From contig JAGTXK010000040.1 of NCBI GenBank assembly GCA_019096195.1, positions 124,001-188,000 on the forward strand: DNA of 64,000 nt, read 5' to 3'. This document shows, one piece after another, positions 34,531 through 46,565 of the stretch. Made by a program: the position numbers and the translations under genes. Position 1 is the first letter of the stretch. Every line of letters starts with the position of its first letter. The stretch is from Boletus sp. NGJ (taxonomy: Eukaryota; Basidiomycota; Agaricomycetes; Boletales; Boletaceae). The notes beneath the pieces are model-generated. The model made no database searches, was not told the DNA's origin, and was given only the letters and a program-made list of their open reading frames with translations.

Positions 34531-35119
34531 CTGGCCCTGTGCTGACCACCCGCCCCGCCCTCGCCCCCAGGCGAGGAGCATCACAGTCAACAGCCAAGAG
34601 GTTTCACTGGAGATGTTCGCAACCATAAGAGCCATGATGGACTCTGCAGAAGCTCCCCAGGAGGAGCAGGTAGTTTATGCTTCTGATGTACAAATGATCA
34701 GGGTTTTCAGTCTGTACAGTAGAAACCAGTCACCCTGCTGTACCACTTAAGTCATTGTCGAACAATAAATTCTCTGCTCTGAGCATTGACGAGACTGAAA
34801 CGGAAAACCGCATAAACCCCCCGGGCACCCCGCCCATTAGAAACATAACCATCATGCCGCGAAAGGTAAAGTTTGTGCCGTCTGTAAAGCGAGACGACGG
34901 CCTGAACGATGCGGACACCATACCATGTAAACATCCAAAGGAAGCATGAAAGGAAGAGACGTCCTCTCGTTCTTGGCTAAATATGTTGGACCCCTGGTCC
35001 ATACGTTGGATGAAGGCACAGGTAGAGAATATGGACGTGGAACGCAGTATCCACCACCTGAAGTCCTTCATCCACGATACCAGGACGATCGAAATGTCTC
35101 GGGACCTCGTGCAAGACCT

Positions 35120-38100
35120 TTGAAAATTGTCGAACAAAGAAGCATACTGGGTCCTCCGCGACCTACAGCACGCCCCCAAGTTCAAAAGGGCATCCCCTCG
35201 TGCAACGAAGCAAAACTCGTTGGAGATCCTGGCAAGAGTCACCTTCGCCGACCGACAATCAGCCAAAGTCAAGGCATTGATCGACTCAGGCTGTACCGGA
35301 TCATCCATCCACGAGGACTTCGTGGCGAAAAAGGGGGTACCAATGCACTCACTCCCGCGCCCCCTCACAGTCTACAATGCCGACGGCATGCCAAACGCCG
35401 GAGGCAAAGTTGAAAAGTTCGTAATACTCGAACTCCAAATAAACGACCACAAGGAACAGCTGGCCCTTGCAGTAACTAACCTCGGGCCCAACACCATATT
35501 CCTTGGTCACGACTGGCTGAAGACCCACAACCCGGCCATCGACTGGAGATCGGGCAGGATCGCCTTCCGTTGCAAAGGAGATCACGCCACGAACAATGTA
35601 GACGAGAAGGACGAGATGGACGTAGACTACATGCCTTCACAAGGCGATCGCCTGTTCGAACTCGATGTCATAGAGTACCTGAGCAATCAAAATGTCGCGA
35701 CCGAAGTAGCCATCAAAGACTACGTCCATGAGTTTAAGGACGTCTTCGACAAAGAGAGTTTCAATGCGTTACCCCTAAGATGCCCTTGGGATCACGCCAT
35801 CGAACTCCTCCCGGGAAGCCACGAAGTAGATTGCAAAGTCTATCCGCTAAACCCCGGCGAGCAAAAAGAACTCGATGCCTTCCTCAAGGAAAACCTCAAA
35901 TCTGGGAGAATACGACCCTCCAAGTCACCCTTCGCATCTGCCTTCTTCTTTATCAAAAAGAAAGACAGACACCTCTGCCCCGTACAAGATTACCACAAGC
36001 TTAACGCGGTAACAAAAAGAAACCGCTACCTGCTCCCCCTTATAAGCGAACTAGTCAACAAGCTCAAGTCAGCTAAATACTACACCAAGTTCGACGTGAG
36101 ATGGGGGTACAACAACATATGAATGGCCGAGGGTGACGAATGGAAGGCCGCCTTCCGAACCAACCGTGGTCTATTCGAGCCGCTCATGATGTTCTTCGGA
36201 CTCACCAACTCCCCAGCAACATTCCAAACGATGATGAACGCGCTGTTCAAGAATTTGGTGGACCGAGGCGTAGTGGTCGTCTACATCGACAATATCATGA
36301 TATTCACGAAAACGCTCGAAGAACATTGCAAGATAGTATGGGAAGTACTACAAATTCTGAGGGACGCCCACCTCTACCTCCGTCACGACAAATGTGACTT
36401 CGAAGTCCAAGAAACCGAGTTCTTTGGACTCATCGTCGCACAAGACAAGGTAAAGATGGACGACAAAAAGGTGGAAGCCATCAAGAGCTGGCCAACCCCC
36501 ACATCGAAGAAGACGTTGAGAGGATTCCTTGGATTTCTCAACTTCTACTGACGGTTCATCAAGAACTTCACGATGATAGCGCGCCCCCTAAATGCGCTTA
36601 CGTCGGTGAAGAAAGACTTCGAGTGGATGACGGCCTGCCAAGAGGCTTTCCAAACCCTCAAAGACACTATCTCCTCCACCCCGGCGCTCGCCATGCCCAC
36701 CGACAATGACCCATACCGTATCGAAACCGACGGCTCAGGCATTGGCATTGGCGCCACCCTATCTCAACGACACGACGGCGTATGGCACCCCGTCACATTC
36801 ATTTCCCATTCCCTCAACGACGCCGAGAGGAACTACCACGCAGCCGATTTGGAGATGCTTACCATAATGTTCACCCTGAACGAGTGGCGACAATACCTCC
36901 TCGAGGCAGCACACCCAATCGAGATCTGGACGGATCACAAGAACCTCAAGTTCTTCTGAAAACTGCAGGATCTCACCCGTCGCCAAGCCAGATGGCAGCA
37001 GGTCCTACAAGAATACCACGTGGTGATCAGCCACCGGCCAGGCAAGACCAACCCAGCGGATCCTCTGTCCCGGAGGCCAGACTTCGAAAAGGGGGTGACA
37101 TCTGACAATACCGCACAAACACTACTCCCTGACACCCTTTTTTCGCCCCCACCATCACCAACCTCCACGACAGTCTCTCTCAACGCTGTCGCCCCAGCAA
37201 GCACGCTCTCGAGAATCACGAAACTACAGTATAAACTCGAGCAGTTCGCCAAAGAAGGCCTAGAGAAAAAGGACTCCCCCTGGACCCACAAGGAAGGACT
37301 AGTCCACTGGAAATCGCTCATTTACGTGCCAAACGACGCGAAACTCCAGGAAGACATCCTCATCGCCAACCATGATCATCCAATCGCCAGCCATCCTGGT
37401 ATCCAGCGCACTCGTGACCTGATCATGAGCGAGTACTACTGGCTGTCCCTACGACGAGACATGGAGTCATACGTCAAAGGCTGTGACACGTGCCAAAAGG
37501 TTAAAGCCAAAACCTCGGCAATTAACACACCACTCCACCCGAATGAGATCCCATCATCCCCCTGGGAAATCATCTCTGTCGATCTGATCAGCCCCCTCCC
37601 CCAATCCAACAGCAAGAACGCCATCCTAGTCGTCGTCGACCATTTCTCAAAAATGATACATCTCGCACTGGTGACGGACACCATCACATCATGAGGAGTC
37701 GCAACGATCTTCTGCGACCAAGTATTCAAGCTCCACAGTGTCCCCCGAAAGGTGATTTCAGACCGAGGAACACAATTTGTGTTGTCATTCATGTGCGACC
37801 TCTACACACTTCTCAACATTGAAGCCAACCTGTCCACGGCCTACCACCCCCAGACCGACGGCCAAACAGAGCGCGTCAACCGAGAAGTCGAAAAGTACCT
37901 GCGCATCTACGTCAACCACCGCCAAACCGACTGGGCCGAATGGCTACCTCTAGCCGAGTTCGCCCACAACTCGCAGACCACTAGCGCAACCGGCGTGTCC
38001 CCGTTCCTGCTCAACTACGGGCAGCAACCACTCATACCCAACAAACGAGTGGAAGTAAGGAACGAGTCCGCCGCCTCCTTTGCCGAAACCATGAAGACCC

Positions 38101-38640
38101 ATCATAACGCAGCCAAGGATGTGCTAGAGAAAGCGGCACAAGCGATGAAAAAGACACACGACAAACACGCATCCCCTGCCGTCGAATATACTGCCAGACA
38201 ACAGATTCTACTCGAAGGGACTCACATCCGAACCGACCGACCAACAAAGAAATTTGATGATAAATGACACGGGCCATTCAAGGTAAAGCATAAGGTAGGA
38301 GAGGCCTCCTACGAACTCGACCTCCCGTGAACGTGGAAGGGGATTCACCCCGTCTTCCACGAATCGCTCCTTACACCTTACCGCCCCGGCACATCCCCCT
38401 CCCAGACGAAATCGAAACCACCACCCCCGATTATCGTCCAACAACAAGAAGAATACGAAGTGGAGCACGTCGCCGACTCACATAAGTGATGTGGCAAAAC
38501 GGAGTACCTCGTACAATGGAAAGGATACCCCCGCAAAGAACGCACTTGGGAACCAAAGCGCAACGTCTCAAATGCCCCCCAGGTGATCGAGAAGTTCCAC
38601 CGTGAAAACCCCACCGCCATCCGCACACTCGCCAACGACG
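35120..38640 (+). pseudogene. pol region of chromovirus B with chromodomain
   Basis: Protease (ALIDSGCTGSSIHED), reverse transcriptase (VYPLNPGEQKEL, FFIKKKDRHLCP, FGLTNSPATFQTMMNALF), RNase H (WTDHKNLKFF), integrase with zinc-binding HPGIQRTRDLI and CDTCQKVKAKT, core AYHPQTDGQTERVNRE, and a C-terminal chromodomain (LVQWKGYPRKERTWEPK). It is a fossil. Confidence 0.9.
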
Positions 38641-38824
38641 AGTGCGACTGCCCAATGTGCGCCTTCCCCGGGACCCCCCTATTCGACGACCCATCCTTCT
38701 GCTCATATGCGGCCTCCTTGAACCACCTTCCCAACCATTTCTTCGAAATTCCCATGCCCTATAGCGACGTCCAGCTCACCGGTATCATCGTCGACTGGGA
38801 GTTTGATGGCTAAAAAGGGGGTAA

Positions 38825-39186
38825 TGAAACGAATTGGACATTTCCTCCTTTATTTACATAGTTAGCTAACACTTGGACGATCCCACGAACACCTTACGTA
38901 GTTACCTTACACCTAGACCTTACGTCTAGACCCCACGTCATACATTAGTCAGCCTACGTCACAACCCTATACCCATAGAACAGGCTAGACCCCACTACGT
39001 CACTCTACGTCATAAGAGAACATTCTAGTAGGTTCCATGACCGGCCCTAAGCTGGTCCGTGCTCGATACATTAGGGTATATAAAGTAGCGTACCAACGCC
39101 TGTATTCCCTAATCTTGGAATTCCTCTTCTCTCTCTTGGATTACGCCCTTTGCGTCCCTCAAGATATTGAGGTTTGTTTCCTTTCA
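38825..39186 (+). repeat. 3' LTR of chromovirus B
   Basis: 362 bp, matching 32069-32430 with about ten transitions, most of them at CpG. It is preceded by the purine tract AAAAAGGGGGTAA. Confidence 0.93.
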
Positions 39187-40350
39187 TGGTTTTGACGATG
39201 GCAGTGGACAAGTAGCGATTCTCCTACTCAGTCTATATGGGATTAAGCAAGGTTTACACCTATGGAATAAATACATGAACCAGCGCCTGACGACGAATGA
39301 CTTTATTTGTCTACTCCCTGACTATGCTGTCTACATGCGTCAAACCAAAACTGGCAGGTCAATTACCGCTATTCACGTCGACAATGCTCTCACTGTTGCC
39401 AACACAAAATGCATGCTCAGCAAAACACACGCACTACTCCATAGGCTATTTGAGATGAAAGAGGAAGACCCAGACTGGCTAATGAACTTCCAATTGATCG
39501 ACGACCGCAAACGCTGCACCGTCACCATCTCACAGACCAAATATATTGATGTATTACTCAAACGACATCAAATGGAGTCATGCACACCAGTATCTACACC
39601 TATGGAAGCCAGCTTGGTATTGACGAAGAAAGACTGCCCCTGCACAGATGACGAAAAGGCCGAAATGGCCCAGTTCCCATACAGAGAAGTGCTCGGCACT
39701 GTCACCTGGCTTGCTGTTGTATCCCGCCCCGACCTTGCATTTGCTGCCAGTTACCTTGGGCAATATAGTGCCAATCCTGGAAAACCCCACTGGAAGGCCT
39801 TACTCCGTATTCTACGGTATTTACAGGGCACACGCGAACTCATACTCATGCTTGGATGTGTCAGTGATGCTGACCCTGACATCCTAACTGGCTACACTGA
39901 TGCAAATTAGGCGTGTGACATTGACAACTACCACTCAACCTCTGGCTACACATTCAAACTTGGAGATGCTGTCATCTCGTGGAACAGCAAAAAGCAGGCC
40001 ACAGTTGTGACTTCATCAACAGAAGCTGAGTACGTCGCTGTGTCACACGGTGCAAAGCAGGCCATGTGGCTACATCAATTCCTCGTCCATACAGGCATGG
40101 TCGGAGAACCGCCACTGCCTACCACGCTCCATGTTGACAATACTGGTGCCATATCACTCACCAAGGAACCACGCTTCCATTCCCACACGTGACACATACC
40201 TATACAATATCATTTCATATGAGAATTAGTTGAGGACAATACCCTTACCATAAAGTATATACCTACCGGCGATATGCTCGCTGACAGATTCACCAAGCCA
40301 CTCGCTCGTCCCGGACACTTAATCTTTATTGACAGACTCTACCTATGCTC
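39187..40350 (+). pseudogene. second reverse-transcriptase part and RNase H of the copia element
   Basis: It resumes with GIKQGLHLWNKYMNQRL and HVDNALTVAN, then GTVTWLAVVSRPDLAFAAS and the RNase H part SSTEAEYVAVSHGAKQAMWL. It is a fossil. Confidence 0.85.
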
Positions 40351-40364
40351 GGACTGAGGGGGTG

Positions 40365-40645
40365 TGTTGGAGATACAGCTGTTCGTAGTAGTTAATATTT
40401 TTCCTACTTTTCCTTATTTGGTATGCTTGGATGGTACACTATGTGTTCGCCTTGTGTATGCACTTTCCTCCAGTCCATTACATTCAACTGGAGGTAAGCA
40501 CTACACTCATTCCTATGATACAACACTTACTTACTGTACCTGTAGCTCACCAGCTTGCTCGTTAGGTACAGTAACAATCGAGTCCATTACATTTGACTGG
40601 AGCTCACCAGCTCGCTTGTTAGGTCCGACTCAGCGCACGCTAACA
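40365..40645 (+). repeat. 3' LTR of the copia element
   Basis: 281 bp, like the 5' copy but ~56 bp longer through an internal partial duplication near its end (40567-40625). It has lost about nine CpG sites that the 5' LTR keeps. Confidence 0.9.
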
Positions 40646-40649
40646 GTCT

Positions 40650-43600
40650 GTCATGAGGGTGAAGGGTTTTGAAGTATCTGGGAAGGTGAGGATGGGTTTC
40701 TTCATGAATGCCATTTGCAGGGTTCTGAATGATTTTTCTTGAAGGGGTCCCCAGGACCAGGCCATTGTTTGCTTTATGAGGTCCAGCAAAGGATGTGTGA
40801 TGTCAGAGAACGAGGGGATAAACTTCCTGTAAAAATTGCAGAACCTGATGAAGGACCGTACATCCTTCACATTCACCGGGGGTTTCCATTGCTTGATGGC
40901 ATTGAGCTTGACTGGGTCCATCTGGACTCCATTCTTGCCTATGATCATTCCGAGATACTCAACTTCTTCAGCTGAGAAGGTACACTTCTCTAATCTGAGG
41001 TACATTTCATGCTGTCAGAAGTGTTCTAGGACCTTCCGCATTCTCTTATCATGAGTTATCTGATCTGAAGAATGGATCAACAGATCGTCCATGTATATCA
41101 CCAGCCATCCTTCTGTGATATAATCTCCAGAGAGATCATCCATGAACGCTTGGAACGTTGCTGGGGAATTGCACATTCCAAAGAACATGACATTTGGTTC
41201 GAATAACCTGAATGGGGTGAGAAAAGCCGCCTTCCACCAATCTTCAGGTTTGATCAAGACGTTATTGTAACCCCATCATATGTTGAATTTTGTAAAAATC
41301 AACGATCCCTTTAATTTGTCTAGGAGATCAGAGATTAAGGGGAGGGGGTAGGCATTCTTGATCATGTGGCTGTTAAGATACCAGTAGTCTTGGCAGGGGC
41401 AGAGTTTCCCATCTTTCTTCTGTACAAAGAAGAAAGGAGCAGCCTGGGGAGATTTTGATGGTGATATCTTCCCAGTCTTGAGATGTTTAGTAATGAATTC
41501 CCGGCATGCCTGTTGTTCCAGCGGGTTGAGAGGGTATGCCTTGGCTCGTTTCGGAACAAACGAGTCCTTTAATTTGATGGCGTGATTATATTGTCTTGAG
41601 GGAGATAGTTTGGTGATCGTCTTCTCTGTGAAGACATCTTCGTATTCTTTGAACACATTTGATAATACGCTCTTTGTCTTCTGTGCCTATTGGGCAATCT
41701 CGGTAGACAGAGTGGTCCTCTTGATGACAAACTCTGATACATCCCTGTGCGCATTGAAGAATTTGGCCCATTGTAAGGGTGTCCAGTGATGAAAGGTCTC
41801 GTAGAGTCCATCTTGCACGTACTTCTTTTTGTCGTGTTTCAGATACCTCAGCAGGTATTGCTGTTTGAGTGTTCCTGGTGGATTGCCTTGAGTCCACCAA
41901 TAGGAAGACAGTACTATTGTTACCCATCCTTCCATCCAGTTGATATCAGGGTTCACTGCTCTAAGCCATGGAAGTCCTAAGATGACTTCGTCCTTGCTGC
42001 AATTGAGGACATAGAGATCCCACCGTTCTTGTATGCCTCCATAATCCAACACGATGTTGGTCCTTTCCTTGATGGTCCCTGACTGGTTTTGGGTTCCATC
42101 AATGTTCCAAGCTCAGACCGGGTTGTCCAGCTTCCATGTGGGTAATCCCATTTTCTCCACCACATGTCTTGAGATGAAGCATCCTGTTGCTCCACTGTCA
42201 ATTAAGGCTTTTGGTCCAATAATTTTGCCATCCTGTTTCCAGATCGAGAGAAGAATATGAATAGAATTACTCTTTGATCTGGAAATAAATACAGGGGCAA
42301 TCGTATAGGAAGAGGGTGACATTGGTACATCTCTTCCACCTAAAAAGATGTTTGGTCTATGGGAGAAGTGGGAATTTGTGTAGCGGGTCCTAGGGCAAGA
42401 GAGTTGACATTCTCTTCCCATTCCATTGCGGCAGCTTCTTGTACTCATTCCAAAATGAGTCCTTGCTTGTCCAGCCCCATGTCGAAGGCTGTCTGGAGCG
42501 TCCTGAGAACTTTGTCTTGTCTGTTGTTTCTGGCAACTTCTGTGAGATAGTTGTCAAGGGGATCTTGTGGCGTTTCTCTGGTGATGACCACCCTAGTGTG
42601 CATTTCCTGCAGTTTCCTATATTCCTCTCTCCTGACAGGCCAATATCCTGGGTGATTCTTGGTACTGCACTCAATCTTGTTGCAGATGAAGCATCTTCGC
42701 TCTCTAATCCGCTTGGCTCGTTCGATAGGAGACAAGGTGATTCTGTCCATGTCCATCACGTTTGGATCATGGTGATTTCCTTGTCCTCTTCCAAAGGACA
42801 CAAAGGGTCCTTTCTATATTCCTTCAATTCGTTGCCATGCCCCATGGATGTTGGCAGCTACTTCATAGACTTCTTCCATCTTCTTGGCTTTTTGGAAGGT
42901 CTTGCTGTTGACCAGCTGTCAGGCAATGTTTGGGTTGATCCCCCTAAGGAAGAATTCTAGAATAGAGCGGAATGCTTGTAGTTCCGAGCGAACCACTAGC
43001 AACGAGAACTGGGAAATGAATTTGTCGAATCCCTTTGGATCCTGTTTATCTTGTCGGAGGGATCCTAGTTCTGCCATTGCTAGGTTGCTGGTGTTGTGGG
43101 GGGTGAAGGTGAGGGCGAAGGCTTTCTTGATTTCATTATAGGTCTTGTCTGCGTGTGGCATGGTGTCGTTGATCAGCCTGGTCAGCCAGGCTTCTGCAAA
43201 CACTTTTCCTCTTCCCTTGGACATCCGGTTCAATAGGATAAGCCTCTTGGCTTCCTCAATGAACTTCTCTGTGCCTCCTAGATGGAAGTATCCTTCCATA
43301 GCCATGAGCCATTGCTTGGCATTGTTTGTCTCCCCTGAGAACTCCTCAGGCAGGGCAGCTTTCATTTCAACCATTTCGTCTTCGTTGTCTGTGTCTTCTT
43401 CGGGCCAGGAATTTCCTGGATTGGGATTGGGACTAGATCTTCCACTTTGATTGGTGAAGAGGGGATTGGGGGAATCTACTCTGATGGGAACTGGTTGGAA
43501 CACGGGCAGTGGGATGGGAGCGTCCGATGGGGTCGAGGTTCGAGAGCAGAGACCACCTGGAAAATCTGGTCATCTGGACTGTTCTGGAAATGCGCAGGCG

Positions 43601-43750
43601 GGAGGGTCATTGTAGTGGGATGATGACCCTGGGATCCTTCTTGATGAAGACGTATCAGAGATAGGAGTAGAAGCCTGTGATGATGTGGCTTCTTCTTCTC
43701 GATCTTCTCCTAGGAGATGGGAAAGGTTGATTCTGCACAGTGCATAGAGC
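40650..43750 (-). pseudogene. gag, protease and reverse transcriptase of chromovirus A
   Basis: Right to left: gag with NAKQWLMAMEGYFHLGGTEK, a Cys-rich knuckle (CFICNKIECSTKNHPGY), protease (ALIDSGATGCFISRHVVEKM), reverse transcriptase (FFVQKKDGKLCPCQDYW, GMCNSPATFQAFMDDL, YMDDLLIHSSD). It is a fossil. Confidence 0.88.
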
Positions 43751-43832
43751 AAGGGCCTATCCTCTGATAGGCAGTTCTATTCCTCGTGAATAGCGGTGGG
43801 AGTTGCTAGACTGAATAGTCTTCGGCAATTTA

Positions 43833-43844
43833 TAACCTAGATCT
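43833..43844 (-). other. self-priming primer-binding site of chromovirus A
   Basis: Read on the minus strand, AGATCTAGGTTA lies 2 nt inside the 5' LTR border. It is the exact reverse complement of TAACCTAGATCT in the LTR (44337-44348), about 33 nt downstream of TATAAATA (44374-44381, minus strand). Confidence 0.75.
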
Positions 43845-43846
43845 TT

Positions 43847-44797
43847 TGTTATACCGAGTAACAATGTGACATGTTCCTGTATAATCGACCCTGTTTGATT
43901 ATAGAACTAGCAGGACTTGAGGGGAAAATACCTCCAGAGGCCCAATGATTCCTCTGACTGAGGACCGCTGCTAGCTTTATGTAGAGTCCTATCGTTACCT
44001 CTACAACCAATGACAGAGTCTTGGTTTTACCAATGGTGGCACAATCCTCTGAGAAGGAAGGGCAGACTGGATGCGGAGGCCAGAGACTAGATCTCTGGGC
44101 TTATATGGCCTAGTGCCAGTGGCAGAGTCCCAGGCTTACACTGACCAACCTCTGTTGGTCGTTGGAGTTGCCGAAGCTTTAGGAGCAGGTAACAGCAACA
44201 AGGCCACACAAGTGCATAGTGATGAGAAGGATGTTCACAAGCACAAGGGTGATCATCTCCAGAGTGTGGAGAAGGCTTCTGAGGTGAAGTGGAACCGGTA
44301 GTAGGAGAAGCTGTTAGATTACATGGGAAGAAGTGTAGATCTAGGTTAAGGTTACATGAAGGGCCTGCGTCCCTATTTATAGGCCTCGCCCATCTAGGGC
44401 AGGCTTCATATCAAATATAGTAATTGTAAGTCACAGACAAAAGATTACTATAAAAGGATCAAGGCATAAGTCAAAATGGGGGGAATAGGAACACTGGGCT
44501 GTGTGCAAGAGAGCACAGCTGGGGAGGCAATGTCTATGATCGGATCAAGAAGGAAGAAAGCATATATCAATGAAAATGAAATAGGGGAGGCAGTGTCCAG
44601 AACAAACAGATAGCTTTCTGAAAAGGGAGTTACAAGTAACTTCCTAGAAAGGAGGTTCTGGATGGGGCGATGCCTGAGTCGGTGTCATGGGGGAATCCCA
44701 GGGGAATCTCTGGTCCAAGTTGAAGAATAGATCGTCCCACAGTCCTACTGGAGGTGAGGGAAGGGGAAAAGATGTACCCCCTTCAGTAACTGTAACA
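43847..44797 (-). repeat. 5' LTR of chromovirus A
   Basis: 951 bp from TGTTATACC to CTGTAACA on the plus strand. Pairs with 24131-25075 at roughly 96% identity, with one 6-bp length difference. Confidence 0.9.
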
Positions 44798-44961
44798 GCC
44801 CAAAGTGACCCTGTCCTTCTGACAGCAATCCACTCACGACACACCACTCATGATGGAAACAATCCATTTGTCCTGAATAAGAGTAGAAAATGAGCAGTAT
44901 CTATGCAGGCAACAAGAGTAAGGCCCCAAACATAAACATAAAACCAAACCAGGTTAATGTA

Positions 44962-46565
44962 CAGTGACCTCCAAAACTGTTGCAATGTCTAACCCTGATG
45001 TGGTGCGTGCAGTGCACCACAAACACCCGTGGGAATTACACTTCGCTTTGGTGGGAACAAACAAAGTACACACTCTTGGCTACAATCCGGCCTCTGGATC
45101 ATGTGATTTGGATCAGAGGCTGTGGAGTTATGTCTATTTCAAAACAGCAATACCATTGCAACAGTTTTGCACCTTTTAGTAGAGAATGTGCAATCTTGTT
45201 GAAATATCATCATAAGTGGCAATGTTTGGTTATACAAACAAAGATACACATACAAATATTTTGTCTGAGTTTGAAATAGTTCACACACTTCTTTATTTCC
45301 AACCACATCATCATGAGATCCATCTCTTCTACTCAGAAAAACACCATTCTCTCTATGCTTGATGCTGGCCAGTCAGCTCATTCTATTGCTGCCACCACTG
45401 GTCTCCATGCTTCTACCATATCCAGGCTCCACTCCAAAGAGCGTTCTGAGCTTCAGAAGTCTGCTGGAGGTCGCCCATCCAAGCTTTCTCCTATCAATCT
45501 TCGTCATGCCATCCGTCTTATTTCATCTGGAAAGGCAGAAAATGCTGTCCAGGTGACCAAGGCTCTCACCAATGTGGTCAACCAACCCCTCTCTACCTCC
45601 ACAGTATGCACTGGCACTTGAGAAAAACTGGTATGAAGGCTGTGGTAAAGTCTAAACGCCCCCTTCTATCAGCTAGGCACCGCAAGGCTCGCTTGGACTT
45701 TGCCTATGCTCATAAGGATTGGACTATAGAGGACTGGAAGAAGGTAGTATGGTCTGATGAGACTAAAATCAATCGCCTAGGGTCAGATGGGTGAAAATGG
45801 GGCTGGAAAAAAGCAGGTGAAGGGCTTAATGATAGATTGGTTGAAGGGACCTTGAAGTTTGAAGGAGGTTCTCTCATGATGTGGGGGTGTATGACTTGGC
45901 AGGGAGTTGGCTATGCTACCAAGATTGATGGTAGGATGGATGGAGACCTTTACCTTCAGATTTTGAAGGATGAGCTGCTGAATACTCTGCAGTATTATGG
46001 TCTAGATCCTCCTAACATGATCTTTCAGCAAGACAATGACCCCAAGCATACTTGCAAAAAGGTGAAAGAGTGGCTTGGAGAGCAGGAGTTTGGGACTATG
46101 ATATGGCCAGCACAGTCTCCTGACCTCAACCCCATTGAACACCTCTGGGGTCACCTCAAAAGAAGGCTAGCAGATCAAGAACAACCTCCTAGTGGAATTC
46201 ATGAGTTATGGGAGAGAGTTCAGGTGGAATGGGAGGGGATACCACTTGAGGAGTGTCAGACAGTTAATTGAAAGCATGCCTAGGAGGGTTGAGGCAGTGC
46301 TCAAGGCAAAAGGAAGGCTATACCAAGTACTAATACCCACTTCATATCAAGAGATGCAAAACTGTTGCAATGGTATCGCTGTTTTGAAATGGACATACCT
46401 CCACTGCCTCTGATCCGAATCACATGATCCAGAGGCCGGACTGTAGCCAAGAGTGTGTACCTTGTTTGTTCCCACCAAAGCGAAGTGTAAGTTCCCACGG
46501 GTGTTGGTGGTGCGCTGCGCGCACCACATCAGGGTTAGACATTGCAACAGTTTTGGAGGTCACTG
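44962..46565 (+). mobile_element. Tc1/mariner transposon 1, non-autonomous by decay
   Basis: 1604 bp, flanked by TA at 44960-44961 and 46566-46567. Terminal inverted repeats are about 210 bp (44962-45171 and 46355-46565), beginning CAGTGACCTCC. It encodes one transposase on the plus strand. The word CAAAACTGTTGCAATG occurs at the outer and, inverted, at the inner end of each repeat. Confidence 0.92.
45313..46330 (+). pseudogene. Tc1-family DD34E transposase (damaged)
   Basis: Cut-and-paste transposase. The start MRSISSTQKNTILSMLDAGQ begins a helix-turn-helix DNA-binding domain, followed by a GRPSKLS linker. The catalytic motifs are VVWSDETKINRLGSDG, FQQDNDPKHT and SPDLNPIEHLWGHLKRR; the second Asp and the Glu are separated by 34 residues. 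Three defects are visible: a frameshift near 45605 before HLRKTGMKAVVKSKRP, an in-frame TGA just after GSDG (about 45792), and another frameshift near 46250, after which LIESMPRRVEAVLKAKGR is in a different frame. So it is inactive. Its protein clearly resembles that of the second Tc1 element. Confidence 0.9.

Larger units (their letters stand above)
32069..39186 (+). mobile_element. Ty3/gypsy chromovirus B (fossil) nested in the copia element
   Basis: 7118 bp with two 362-bp LTRs and a perfect 5-bp target duplication, TGGTT at 32064-32068 and 39187-39191. Parts in order: primer-binding site (32431-32443), gag (~33300-34520), protease (DSGCTGSS, ~35290), reverse transcriptase (~35800-36550), RNase H (~36570-36960), integrase (~37300-38050), chromodomain (~38450-38640) and polypurine tract (38812-38824). 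All parts are present in the expected order, but the coding region has about eight to ten breaks, so it is dead. LTR copies differ at about ten of 362 sites (~3%), all transitions. It is the youngest of the three nested elements by position. Confidence 0.95.
28282..40645 (+). mobile_element. Ty1/copia element (fossil) nested in chromovirus A
   Basis: LTRs at 28282-28506 (225 bp) and 40365-40645 (281 bp), beginning TGTTGGAG and ending GCTAACA. A primer-binding site follows the 5' LTR (28507-28520), and a polypurine tract (CTGAGGGGGTG) precedes the 3' LTR. Parts in order are gag (~28650-29700) with a CCHC knuckle (CDNCKIPGHWSKDC), protease (DSGSTNHIC, ~29920), a gag-pre-integrase segment (HMGHISLKS, ~30350), integrase (~30530-31200), reverse transcriptase split by chromovirus B, and RNase H (~39890-40340). 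Integrase before reverse transcriptase marks the copia order. A decayed 5-bp target duplication (ancestral CAGAT on the host element's strand) flanks it. It is broken in several places. Confidence 0.93.
24131..44797 (-). mobile_element. Ty3/gypsy chromovirus A (fossil, interrupted)
   Basis: An LTR retrotransposon on the minus strand. LTRs lie at 24131-25075 (3') and 43847-44797 (5'). Internal parts in element order are gag (about 42600-43750) with a Cys-rich knuckle near 42700, protease (~42150), reverse transcriptase (~40650-41650), RNase H (~28030-28280), integrase (~26900-27850), an integrase chromodomain (~26420-26600) and a further proline-rich reading frame before the 3' LTR. The coding parts carry many breaks, roughly ten, so it is dead. 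A Ty1/copia element (28282-40645) sits inside, between reverse transcriptase and RNase H. LTRs differ at roughly 4% of sites, nearly all transitions. CAAAG touches the left end and recurs 3 nt beyond the right end, so the target duplication is not clean. Confidence 0.93.

Noticed and set aside
24131-44797. Reading the nest as one giant element or a gene cluster
   Set aside because: LTR pairs, target duplications and opposite orientations resolve it into three separate elements.
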